Made by a program: the position numbers and the translations under genes. Shown here piece by piece: positions 57,201-64,000 of a stretch of 64,000 nucleotides of DNA (positions are counted from its first letter, which is position 1; each line of letters begins with the position of its first letter). This DNA comes from Branchiostoma floridae (taxonomy: Eukaryota > Chordata > Leptocardii > Amphioxiformes > Branchiostomatidae), in contig NC_049997.1 of the NCBI RefSeq assembly GCF_000003815.2, forward strand, positions 10,852,738 to 10,916,737. The letters run 5' to 3'. The notes beneath the pieces are model-generated. The model was not told the DNA's origin. It worked only from the letters and a program-made list of their open reading frames with translations, and did not search any database.

Positions 57201-57473
57201 AAAAAAAATACCGGTTGAAACCCCATCACCCAATTGAACAAGAAATTATTAGTAACCCTAAGATAATTTTTGCAAGGTCTCACGACGCTTCTGTCTGTAC
57301 AGGATTACTACTCAAAGAAATACCAAGACGGGGGACCGCCGAGGGATGAAGAGATGAGAAACTTGAAAGGAGAAGAAGATCACGATGGCGACAAACCGCC
57401 GGCCAATCCGAACGGGAATGTCCCGGATGAGAGGAGCAGCAAGAGCAGCGTGGACTTCGAGAGCTCCATCTAA
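35861..57473 (+). CDS. SLC5A8-like: SLC5 sodium-coupled monocarboxylate transporter (SMCT/NIS branch), gene B
   Basis: Second complete SLC5 paralogue, head-to-head with gene A. Exons: first exon 35861-36223 or 41174-41536, then 47240-47305, 47586-47637, 48060-48127, 48432-48586, 49084-49224, 49829-49958, 50577-50665, 51206-51318, 51795-51862, 52198-52284, 53083-53294, 54270-54373, 54961-55082, then last exon 56104-56244 or 57303-57473. Total is 636 aa or 646 aa, both in frame. Most internal exon lengths equal those of gene A (66, 155, 141, 130, 89, 113, 68, 87, 122), so the two are duplicates. One 120-nt exon of gene A is split here by an intron (47638-48059). Motifs: [58 protein letters not shown], and sequons NET and NVT in 53083-53294. 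The role is Na+-coupled uptake at the plasma membrane; the substrate is inferred only from the family. Confidence 0.9.
36265..36595. repeat. (TG)n-rich microsatellite
   Basis: 330 nt of TG repeats mixed with TATG and TCTG units, beginning 42 nt after gene B first exon 1a. It yields long spurious frames on both strands. Confidence 0.95.
37081..38595 (+). mobile_element. 1.5-kb dispersed element, copy 1
   Basis: Nearly identical (about a dozen differences) to 62506-64000, with unrelated flanks on the left, so it is a mobile or transduced unit. It starts with a 16-nt hairpin CCTGCATGTATGCAGG (7-bp arms). Then come about four imperfect modules of roughly 115-125 bp (37125-37720), each with a CTGTATCTCnnGAACG-like box, an ATTTTTGGTACGTG-like box and a TTGATTTTGGGCCTCCT-like box. 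Next is a short exon-like frame at 38001-38084 ([18 protein letters not shown]..., with CIECGHKRK before a GTATGT donor), then an 85-codon open frame at 38209-38466. The right end is not defined; copy 1 may run to about 39080. No known transposase is recognised. Confidence 0.8.
39342..39614. mobile_element. CTAGGGGTGGGTACCGGTAC-ended element, internally deleted copy
   Basis: Shares TTTTAAAACGCCAGTGG, the GGACCTGGACCTGATCCTCT run and the right end ACCGGTACCCACCCCTAGTC with 8742-9197, but lacks the left AAAACCGTTTTTTC part. In the first intron of gene B. Confidence 0.7.
39691..39839. mobile_element. MITE family 2, copy with GCGACCCAACC inner arms
   Basis: Ends ATTCTCCAAGCAGAGGTTGG and CCAACCTCTGCTCGGAGAAT enclose a second inverted pair around GATTTTTACTGG/CCAGTAAAAATC. 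It lies within a larger degraded repeat in the first intron of gene B. Confidence 0.75.
41174..41536 (+). CDS. Gene B candidate first exon 1b (TM1-TM3 module)
   Basis: A 363-nt exon from ATG (context CTTCAAGATGG) to GAG|GTAAGA, encoding [48 protein letters not shown] and a TM3 with [19 protein letters not shown], ending TSAYE. It lies nearest the shared body and is the likeliest default first exon. About 600 nt of unrepetitive sequence upstream (40540-41173), with no in-frame continuation, is probably promoter and 5'UTR. Weak fragments of the exon end with its donor recur at 41703-41730, apparently from a small tandem duplication of the exon/intron boundary. Confidence 0.88.
43395..43590. mobile_element. 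Hairpin MITE, AT-rich
   Basis: GGCTCGGCTGGCTTTTTTTACG...TATCGGGCTTTCTATATTGT is mirrored by ACAATACAAAATAGAAAGAC...AACGTTAAAAAGACAG. Imperfect arms, in the first intron of gene B. Confidence 0.6.
45831..45897. mobile_element. MITE family 2, 67-bp minimal hairpin
   Basis: ACTCTCCAAGCAGAAGTTGG and its complement (CCAATCTCTGCTTGGAGAGT) with little between them, in the first intron of gene B after exon 1b. It is the smallest member seen. Confidence 0.7.
47641..47905. repeat. (GGAA)n-rich purine tract
   Basis: Purine-only GGAAGGAA and GAATGAAG repeats with GAAGAAGGAA runs. It fills most of the intron (47638-48059) that splits an exon which is continuous in gene A. Confidence 0.9.
48609..48817. 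mobile_element. MITE family 4, copy 2
   Basis: Hairpin just after exon 48432-48586 of gene B, in the intron; ends GGGCGCTGTCTCATAGGTCG and CGACCTATGTGGTCGCGCCC. Opposite orientation to copy 1. Confidence 0.8.
49336..49387 (+). pseudogene. Duplicate of gene B exon 6 3' end with donor
   Basis: These 52 nt repeat, with a single change, the last 48 nt of exon 49084-49224 and its donor (encoding [15 protein letters not shown] then GTAAG), 159 nt downstream. The preceding bases are GTGCATCAG, which could serve as an acceptor, but inclusion would repeat the VQRY loop and shift the frame. I consider it an inert duplication. Confidence 0.8.
49989..50345. repeat. (ACTC)n-rich microsatellite
   Basis: 350 nt of ACTC units decaying to CATT/CACC variants, immediately after exon 49829-49958 of gene B. 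The open frame running from the exon into it is not coding beyond the donor at 49959. Confidence 0.95.
50695..50850 (+). mobile_element. SINE S2, diverged copy
   Basis: Box B-like CTGGGTTTGAATCC, then CCTTTGGGGTAGACACGTTA and CGACTTTCCTCATGTGAATC, matching the S2 core with changes. It abuts the hairpin MITE at 50880 in gene B intron 8. Confidence 0.6.
50880..51064. mobile_element. MITE family 2, copy in gene B intron 8
   Basis: Arms AGTCTCCATGCAGACCCTAC and GTAGGGTCTGCTTGGAGACT, with inner ATAGTATCAAAGCTGGCAAG and its complement, plus a small internal duplication of TTTGGCCGGCTAT. It is fused on its left to a SINE fragment. Confidence 0.8.
52500..52655 (+). mobile_element. Hairpin element with GAAACGTCGG boxes, half copy
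   Basis: Right half of the family seen at 3031: TGTGAGCAGCGACACCTGTC, CTGAAGAAGGTGACA, a degraded CACTATAACGTTGG box, then GTGTAAAAAGTCTCTTTATT. Located in intron 11 of gene B. A separate end fragment lies at 51955-52000 in intron 10. Confidence 0.65.
53335..53600 (+). mobile_element. tRNA-derived SINE, family S1, plus-strand copy
   Basis: Head TTATTGGTAGCGACCCTGGC...GGAACTAGAAGCTGTGAG with a box B-like GTGAGTTCAAATTC, then the shared body (CCGGTACAATGAACCTGTAG, GCGTCTGTCCTCTCTGTCAC). In the intron after exon 53083-53294 of gene B. Confidence 0.75.
54402..54562. mobile_element. MITE family 6 (TIR GCAGTTACTCCAGCAAC)
   Basis: A 160-bp palindrome: AAAGGCAGTTACTCCAGCAA...AGTCAGACGTTTCAGATAGC against GTTATCTGAAACCTGGCCGT...GTTGCTGGAGTAACTGCTTT. 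Related single arms are at 8570-8650 and 6955-7010, and a pair of inverted arms split by 200 nt at 10037-10110 and 10318-10408. This copy sits 29 nt after exon 54270-54373 of gene B. Confidence 0.75.
55160..55381. mobile_element. MITE family 1, copy 4
   Basis: Hairpin 78 nt downstream of exon 54961-55082 of gene B, with arms GCTAATTCACC and GGTGAACTAGCGTTA and the inner AAACAACGGATATAGGTTAC. A one-arm fragment of the same family lies at 21134-21178. Confidence 0.85.
56104..56244 (+). CDS. Gene B candidate last exon A (tail ending EVFH)
   Basis: After an AAAAG acceptor, a phase-0 open stretch of 46 codons plus TAA begins [13 protein letters not shown] and ends WDNEPEVFH. Its start matches the last exon of gene A (DLWDKRDQE), so it is the homologous terminal exon. 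It joins in frame to 54961-55082. A polyA signal AATAAA follows at 56479-56484, 235 nt after the stop. Unlike the alternative tail it lacks a class I PDZ ligand. Confidence 0.75.
   Translation, partial: ELWMEKDAEEFEQGQELVELKPVGRDSQKQLLRRKTPWDNEPEVFH
56968..57067. other. Assembly gap (100 N)
   Basis: 100 N between the two candidate last exons of gene B. Confidence 1.
57303..57473 (+). CDS. Gene B candidate last exon B (tail ending ESSI)
   Basis: After a good acceptor (CTGTCTGTACAG) comes a 57-codon phase-0 exon including the stop. It begins [11 protein letters not shown], is rich in Asp/Glu/Asn/Pro, and ends FESSI, a class I PDZ-type C-terminus. It joins in frame to 54961-55082. It has no clear counterpart in gene A and lies 1.06 kb past last exon A, with an assembly gap (56968-57067) between. 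Composition and frame are coding-like. Which tail is used, and in which tissue, cannot be seen. Confidence 0.72.
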   Translation, partial: DYYSKKYQDGGPPRDEEMRNLKGEEDHDGDKPPANPNGNVPDERSSKSSVDFESSI

Positions 57474-58732
57474 GGGCGAGACCATTCGAAAAGGGGTTCC
57501 ATCTCAAAAGGGGTGTAAGATTTAAATTTTTTAATGCAGAAGAAGTAGTGATAATGGGGGGGGGGGGGGTATAATATGTTGTAATCCCCTTCAACCTTTT
57601 GAGTGGAATAGCCCGAACAAGAAAGCGGTTTTCTTACAAACTGTTTGTTGTGAGAGTACAATGTCTTCTCCAAGTAAACTGTTGTGAGTTAGAAAGAAAC
57701 GTTCAATGTGTTGGGAGTCGTTTGTCCAATGTCCGGTTTCTTTCCAACAGTTCGCTGTTTCGGAGAGAGACAGCCAACTTTCCTGGTACTTAATTTGAGT
57801 TGTTTTCTTTTTTTTTTCCAGTGAACTTTCAGTCATAATTATTTTTGCCAGCATACTGAAAATAAGGGCGAGTACAATCAGTCATTGGAACGGCTAAAGA
57901 ATACATGCATTAGCGACGTAATTAAGTGGGGTTGTGAAATGAAAAGGTCTTTGGCAATGAATTGAGGGTGTCAATGAAATGAGGGTGAAAAGAAAACGCG
58001 ATGACTTACCTCCCCGTGAACTTGAACCAAATAGACAAAAAATCTGTGGTAACAAAATGTCCAAAGTGTTTTTTCTCGATGCCATGACAAGACATTCCAA
58101 ACAAGAAGTGCTTATTTTTGTACAGAAAATGTATCTATTAGATTTTCTTGATGAGGATTTCTACACCTCATTATTTCAAAGGCAGAGATTATTCTTGTCA
58201 TATTTCTAGTCAATTTCGTTTCTTTTTAGGCAATTTATGTTTACATTTTGGATCATTTCTGTTCGATGATTTTGTCAGAAGTGAGTTTTGGTGATAATGT
58301 AATGCTTACTAAACAATGAACAGATGTCTTGGCTTAATTGATTGGCCAAAGCTTCTTTATTATTTTGATTGGATAATAGGACTGACCTATCAGGGCGTGT
58401 TTCAGCGATCTAATCTTTCATTGGCTGTAACGAACTGCCAATCGGAGTGAATGCTATGCTACTTGATATCACTTCGTATGAACAATAGAACGTGTAATGC
58501 GATTAAGTTTACTAATGCAGAGCTTAAGTTTCATCGATGATGCTAATTATTAATGTCCTCATTATGCACATATAATTCGCTGTGATTTTAACGGTGTGTG
58601 TTTGACATAATCGGTCATTTATATGTAATATTTCTTTGTATGAACTTACAAACTAAGGAATGTGTGACGTTAGTAGCGGAAACTCTAATCATGGCATATG
58701 CAAATAATCTTAGGTTTCGTCTGTATCGAGTT

Positions 58733-58947
58733 AGGGTGCGGTTACATAGGTCGTGCAATCGTCGTACGATCGCTAACTTCGGGCATTTTGGAGGATGGAA
58801 ATGTACGTGTCCTGCAAAGTTCGACTGTCTTGGTACACAAAATGCTGTTTTGGATCCATGTCGTTCGTTTGTTCTGTCACGGCCTGCTTGAAAATCTTAT
58901 GTATCAAAATCGTGCGACGATCGCACGACCTATGTGACCGCGCCCTC
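58733..58947. mobile_element. MITE family 4, copy 3
   Basis: Ends GGGTGCGGTTACATAGGTCG and CGACCTATGTGACCGCGCCC, with the same inner sequence as copy 2. It lies between genes B and C. Confidence 0.8.
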
Positions 58948-59619
58948 AGTTAACATTTATTTTCCACCGCTTTAATTTCCGTTCTCTTTGTGGTTTGTGT
59001 ATGCAGACAAGGAAATAAAGATGGTTTTATCTATCTCTGTGAATGTCGAAACTTTATGGGTTGAAGTCACTGGCGTTTTTCTGTTTTGGCTCATAAACTA
59101 CACGGTACCATGGTCTTTAATCATTTATATCTGATCAATTTTATCAATTGTAGGTTACAAAATCGAATAGTTTACAAAAAACGACAAAAGACCGCCAGGG
59201 TTCTGTGGCAAACACCCCAACACTACGCCACGCGACGCCACATTTTCATAGCTTGGAGTCAGCCTTGTTTGCTTTTAATAGGCTCCTTTAGTCCGCTCCC
59301 GAAGGTCTCTACCCGCCAACAACAGCGCCCGCAAATCTTTTGGGCGAATAACGTCACCGTCGAGTCTTACATCTTCCGCAGGTAGGCCTGATGGCCTGTC
59401 ACCGTCAATCGTTTGAATGGTAACGGCGCCCAGACTTGTTGGTGGGTAGCGATCTTCGAGCGCAGACTAAAGCTAACAAACAAACTGGCTGGACTCCAGG
59501 CTATCATTTCCATACATACTAGCTCATAGCCTGGGTACCATCCTATTTCTACCGGGGCTTCTTACACTCACTTTCCTAACATCCGTATTCTACCGGGGCT
59601 CCTTACACTCACTTGAGGG

Positions 59620-59830
59620 CCCCAGTGCCCTTTTGCGTAGAGTGTAATCGGCCGTTTTAATTTTACGTAGAGCGTAGACGGATCGCTCAATTCAACGTAG
59701 AGCGTAATCGGTGCATTTTGCGTAGAGCGTAATTGACTCTTTTAATTCTACGTAATACGTTGTAGCTCCCCGGAATTTACCGTAAAACGTAATGGATGAA
59801 TTGTGCGTATAGCGTAATCACACCTGCCCT
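59620..59830. repeat. Short tandem repeat of a ~36-bp GCGTAGAGCGTAATCGG unit
   Basis: Five to six imperfect units: TTGCGTAGAGTGTAATCGGC, TACGTAGAGCGTAGACGGAT, AACGTAGAGCGTAATCGGTG, TGCGTAGAGCGTAATTGACT, TACGTAATACGT, then CGTAAAACGTAATGG and GCGTATAGCGTAATC. Spacers carry TTTTAATT. An outer inverted pair (TACCATCC...CGTATTCTACCGG near 59538-59600 and ATACGGTAGAATACGGATGG at 59930-59950) suggests it is the interior of a transposon. It lies between genes B and C. Confidence 0.7.
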
Positions 59831-61122
59831 AACAATTGCCCTTAGTCCCGTCAAAATGCAGGAAACTGCGTTTCAGAGGGTCGAGATTTCCAAATTTCCG
59901 TGGACCTCCTTTCACGAGTAGCGAGTGTAATACGGTAGAATACGGATGGTACCCAGGCTAACCACCTCACCCAGACGCGGGTACCTTCCAACTGATGGGA
60001 ACTTTGAGCCCGGTACAACCTTTGACGTCATCGGTTTGAGCTCTCCGTGCTGCAGTAACAAGAACCACCTGTTTAGGGGCAGAGTTGGGGGACGGTTCGT
60101 TCTATACTGAGTACAGGGCTATGATCCGGGACAATCCAAGCATACTCAAGAAAGGAGGAAGAGGAAGCAAACGTCTGCCACAAACAATGGTTTATCCCTG
60201 ACTGTTTCCAGATGTTCAGTCCGTGTTTATGTAGGTCCCGCGATGTTTTGGTGCGAGTCGACCTGGGGTGCTGACATTCAGACGTGATAGCTGTTTTCCA
60301 GGGTTTCCATAATATGTAGACTAGTTCCCTACTTATTGCAGTTAGTAGGTACCCAATCTGAGTAATAAGGCTGTTTACGTGCTCGAGACCTCCATTTTAC
60401 GTCCCTTCCGAAAGACGATGATGCAATACATGTTATCCGAGCTGAGCCGACCCTGGGATCGACCGTAAAGTCGGAGTGCCTGTCAAGTTACCTTCTTTGG
60501 TCACGCTTCAAGTTTCATGTCTTCAAGGTCAACCGCTCCACGTCTTGAAGGATCTTGTAGGAAACCTAGCGGGGCGTAACACTCGATGGCAGCGGGTCAA
60601 GTACACGTTCAGTAGATTACGAGTTCTTCGTTCGCGGAACGTCTCTTGTTCCAGAGCTGTGACTGAGTTCTTCCAAATAACCGAGTATATACTGTCTTAA
60701 CAACAGTCAACTACAAGTAGTAGGTCTGCAACTAGCCAGGGCTAGGGGTTCGCAGGGGTTCTTTTTCTTCTCGCACACGTGTGATCACGTGTCGTTCGCG
60801 AACTCTAGCCAAGACAAGAGACGTGTCTTCACTACAGTCTACATGCTTTCGCTCCAGAACTCCACGCACGCCCTTCCTCTGAGGGCCAGAGCTTCCAGAT
60901 CTTCCTTGCTGGTGTATGGTTCGGGCAGGAGGGGGCATACTCTGCAGAACAACCGGAGACTAACCTCTGCTTGGAGAGTAGAGGAGGCATGCAAGAAGGT
61001 GTTTCATGGTCTGCTCTTAACTGCAGTCACAAGCAATCTGTCCATCTGGGCTCTGATACCCAAGAGACCACGTCTAGCGAAATAATAGACAAGGACAACA
61101 ACAACGATCGGACCCAATCGCC

Positions 61123-62353
61123 ATGGCTGCGGAGGGTGAGCTGCAATTCAGTGGTTGGGACTACGCCGTGTTCTCGGTCATGTTCGGCGTCTCCGTTGCC
61201 ATCGGCTTCTACTACGCCTGTACGGTAAGTCAGAAGTCTAACTCAAGCAAGCCCCCATAGGTCATGTGAATAAATGAACTATATTGGAAAATAAAGTATA
61301 TATTTGTGTTGAATCATGATAATTATGATCCTCTTAGCAGGTTCTACTAGCCGGTGAATTTTTATGGAAAAATATTGATGTTTAATTTTTTGCCCCTCCC
61401 CTTGTTTAACTTACACGAAATTTCCAGATCATTTAGGTGGTGATAGGTTTGAAGACAGATAGCCGGTAGAAAGCTATCATACCAGGATGGCCATCACACC
61501 AAAATATATGCCACAGGCCTTCTACTATTTAAAAAAAAAAAGCAAGGAGAATAAATATTGTCATTCCCGTAGCCAGGGGGGGGGGGGGTAGGAAGAACCC
61601 CCCTCCCCTCCACACGCTCAAAAAGTCCACTTTTTCATGTCCAAGATTTTTTTCAAAGGAATGACTGATTTGCATTTTTCACTGATAGACATTTCAGTCA
61701 ATCTTAGTCTATCGGCAAAATTTGCCCCAGAAAGTGCAGGAAATGGCTTTTCAGAGGGTCCAGATTTCAAAATTTCCCCGGACCTCCATTGTGGCGCCTT
61801 GCGCCTTTGGTGTCGGACATGGTGAAAATATGTCGAGGGAGTTGGCCTCAAAGACTTCTGCCAAAAGCCTTGTCTTTTAATAGAAATTACATTAAACTTC
61901 GCCAGCGATTTTTGCCCGTCAAAATGCAGGAAATTGCGTTTCAGGGGGTCACAATTTCAAATTTTCCGGGGGAACATGCCCCCGGACCCCCCTAGATAAG
62001 CTCACGGCGCTCGATGGTCCCACAAGTACTAAAAAGACCTGGCTACGGGCATGATTGTGCCACCCCGGAGGTAACGATTTTTTTCCTCTGGCCCAACATT
62101 GGACTAGGGCGGCAAGCAGCGAACACAGCGGGAGTATCTCATGGCCGACCGCTCCATGTCGGTTCTACCCGTGAGTCTGTCCCTCCTCGCGTCCTTCATG
62201 TCCGCTCTCACCGTCCTCGGCACCCCGGCGGAGGTCTACACCAACGGGACCATGTACTGGATGTTCGCAGTCACCTACGTCATCGTGATCGTGCTGACGG
62301 CTCACCTGTTCCTGCCGACCTTCTACAGACTCGGGGTCACGAGTACTAACGAG
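61123..62353 (+). CDS. SLC5 sodium-coupled transporter, gene C, 5' partial (first two exons)
   Basis: Third SLC5 paralogue, 3.6 kb after gene B and on the same strand. Exon 1 is 61123-61224 (34 codons, [20 protein letters not shown] and on, ending YYACT, donor GTAAGT). Exon 2 is 62108-62353 (82 codons, starting [17 protein letters not shown], containing [17 protein letters not shown] and ending TSTNE, donor GTTCGT). Together they equal the single 363-nt first exon of genes A and B less five codons, so an 883-nt phase-0 intron splits that unit here. The intron contains degraded repeat sequence and a poly-G tract. No further exon is seen before the window ends; from 62506 onward the sequence is the 1.5-kb repeat element. 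Confidence 0.8.
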
Positions 62354-62505
62354 GTTCGTACCAGAAAATCTTGTAATTACTACTAGTATCTCATAGTTCC
62401 ATGTTTTTACATCACAGCACTGACACTTTTGACGCCACTGAAATAAATATGTGAACAGCTACTCTCCAAGCAGAACTTAGAGCTGTTTTTTTTCTAACGT
62501 TTTTA

Positions 62506-64000
62506 CCTGCATGTATGCAGGTATGGTTTTGATGCTGGTGGGAACTTTTCGGTAGCCGGGGATGTAGGGCGCTGTATCTCGTGAACGGATGGTGCGAGCA
62601 CGACGATTTTTGGTACGTGGGTTGGGGATGGTAGCCTGACACTCAGGTGTGATTTTGGGCCTCCTGGCGCTTGACCTTGACATTGAAGGTGGCATTTTTT
62701 GTGTTTTTGGGGCACTTTTGGCGCTGTGTGTCCTGAACGATACGCGCGATTGCGACGATTTTTGGTGCATGGGTGGGGGGTTGTTGCCTGTTGCCTAGGA
62801 TTGACTTTGGGCCTTGTCGCGTTTGAACTTGACCCGGCAGGTCGAATTTTGTGTCCGGGAGGGGTGTTTCCGGAGTTATATCTTCTGAACGGCTGGTGCT
62901 GGCGCGATGATATTTGGCACATGTGTCGGCGGTGGCTGAATAATGCTCAATTTTGATTTTGGCGCCCTTGGTGCTTGAACTTGACATTTTAGGTTACCTT
63001 TTGTGCGGGCACGGGGCGTGCGCTGTATCTCCGGAACGCAAGGTGCCATTGTGTTGCCATTTGGTACGTGAGTTGTTTGTGGTGTCCTGGTGGTCAGGTT
63101 TGATTTTGGGCCTCCTAGTGCTTGAACTTGATACTGTATAGGTTGACCCTGTTTTAGTGTGGTTGGGGCATCCTCCCAATATCTGCTTGGTTTTAAAAAC
63201 AGATTATGGTTGGGTGTAGAACCATCATCTGGCCTGGGCCACCTTCAATGTATCAGGTTACGTAGTGGCACTGACAGTTTGCCAGATGACGGGAGTGTAC
63301 AAGAATATATATCTGTTGGTCAGGTATAATTGAAGTTTGCTTATTACTCTTTGTGGTGTTTCTAGAGCTGTATAGTACTGAGTTTTAAGTTCCGGTACAA
63401 GTTCCTTTACCCTGTTGGCAATCATGGTTGAACTTGAACTTAAACAGAAGAAGATGCAATTTTCTAATGTGGAGGAGAACTGTATAGAGTGTGGGCATAA
63501 GAGAAAGGTATGTGTATGATTTGTCCTGTGTTTCTTTTTGTTTCTTTGGTAATGCCATTTCCATATATACTGTATACATGTAATTTGTTGTTTTGGGCTA
63601 GTCATATTCGCTTGGTTTTTGGGCCTGCTTAATCTATGGTACAGGCAGGGTTAAGTGGTGGAGGCTTAGCTTTGTTCTGTTTTAAATTCAGTATCGTTTG
63701 TTGCATTTTGTCGCGGCAAATATATGATGAAATTCCCCTTCTAAGCAACTGCTCATTGGTTTGTGGGGATGTTTGCTGGGTGTTTGCTTTGACTACAACA
63801 GCTTCTGAACTTTTCAAAGCTTCCATTGCCAGCAGCTTGCCATCTATAAATGGGATTGACAAGGACATTTTTCATAGTAAATTATGCTGTTAAATTTGGC
63901 TTAGATACTACAGGAGATTTAGGTTTGGGTTGGATGGATTGAATGAAAATATCATACCACCCTGGGGACTAACTGTTGCTGCTGCATGGGGGCTACCACT
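62506..64000 (+). mobile_element. 1.5-kb dispersed element, copy 2 (runs off the window)
   Basis: Second copy of the element at 37081, same orientation, offset 25425 at the left and 25427 near the right because of a 2-nt insertion. It begins 153 nt after exon 2 of gene C. It retains the terminal hairpin, the four modules, the MVELELKQ exon-like frame (63424-63510) and the 85-codon frame (63636-63893). Its end lies outside the window. Confidence 0.85.

Larger units (their letters stand above)
57474..61122. other. Gene B / gene C intergenic region
   Basis: Contains a poly-G run (57557), MITE family 4 (58733), the 36-bp tandem repeat (59620) and a family 2 end (60965). A 76-codon frame at 57979-58209 has no recognised domain. 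The 300 nt before 61123 probably carry gene C promoter and 5'UTR. Confidence 0.55.

Noticed and set aside
56828-57283. Open frames across the N block on both strands
   Set aside because: They exist only because N codons are read as open; no domains.

Overview
The window is nuclear DNA from an intron-rich invertebrate deuterostome or chordate. My best guess is a lancelet (Branchiostoma). The reasons are chordate-style exon structures, a tRNA-Gly(CCC) that matches the vertebrate form, tandemly expanded class A GPCR and SLC5 families, and a very dense load of small hairpin transposons (MITEs), SINEs and microsatellites. The species is inferred, not proven. Four runs of exactly 100 N mark assembly gaps. 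Most long open frames here are microsatellite or transposon translations, not genes; the real genes were recovered as split exons with matching splice phases.

Layout. (1) 205-2803, plus strand: a class A peptide-type GPCR missing its first coding exon, which lies off the left edge. (2) 4732-10565, minus strand: a paralogous GPCR in four coding exons, convergent with the first. An in-frame 18-nt deletion relative to gene 1 removes the canonical Asp of TM2. (3) 12578-34038, minus strand: a complete SLC5 sodium-coupled transporter of the SMCT/NIS branch (about 650 aa), with two candidate first exons and one set of 13 downstream exons. (4) 35861-57473, plus strand: a second complete SLC5 paralogue, head-to-head with the first, again with two candidate first exons and also two candidate last exons. 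(5) 61123-62353 and onward, plus strand: the first two exons of a third SLC5 paralogue that runs off the right edge.

The most interesting structure is the SLC5 cluster. Four first exons of exactly 363 nt (121 codons), each starting at a conserved start context and ending at the same splice phase, sit in two inverted pairs around a divergent centre at about 34.0-35.9 kb. Further first-exon debris lies beside assembly gaps at 28.7-31.2 kb and at 33.5 kb. Downstream exons also show partial duplications (exon 5 of gene 3, exon 6 of gene 4, exon 14 of gene 3). Gene 4 can choose between tails with different C-termini. This looks like a locus that diversifies the N-terminal transmembrane module and the cytoplasmic tail around a constant transport core; RNA evidence is needed to show use.

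Mobile DNA includes a 5'-truncated LINE with a 14-bp target-site duplication inside gene 3 intron 1, a second LINE relic in GPCR 1, two SINE families, at least eight hairpin MITE families (some nested in other elements), a 5S-rRNA-derived fragment, and a 1.5-kb element present twice (37081 and 62506) at about 99% identity. Its two copies differ only silently within one 85-codon open frame.
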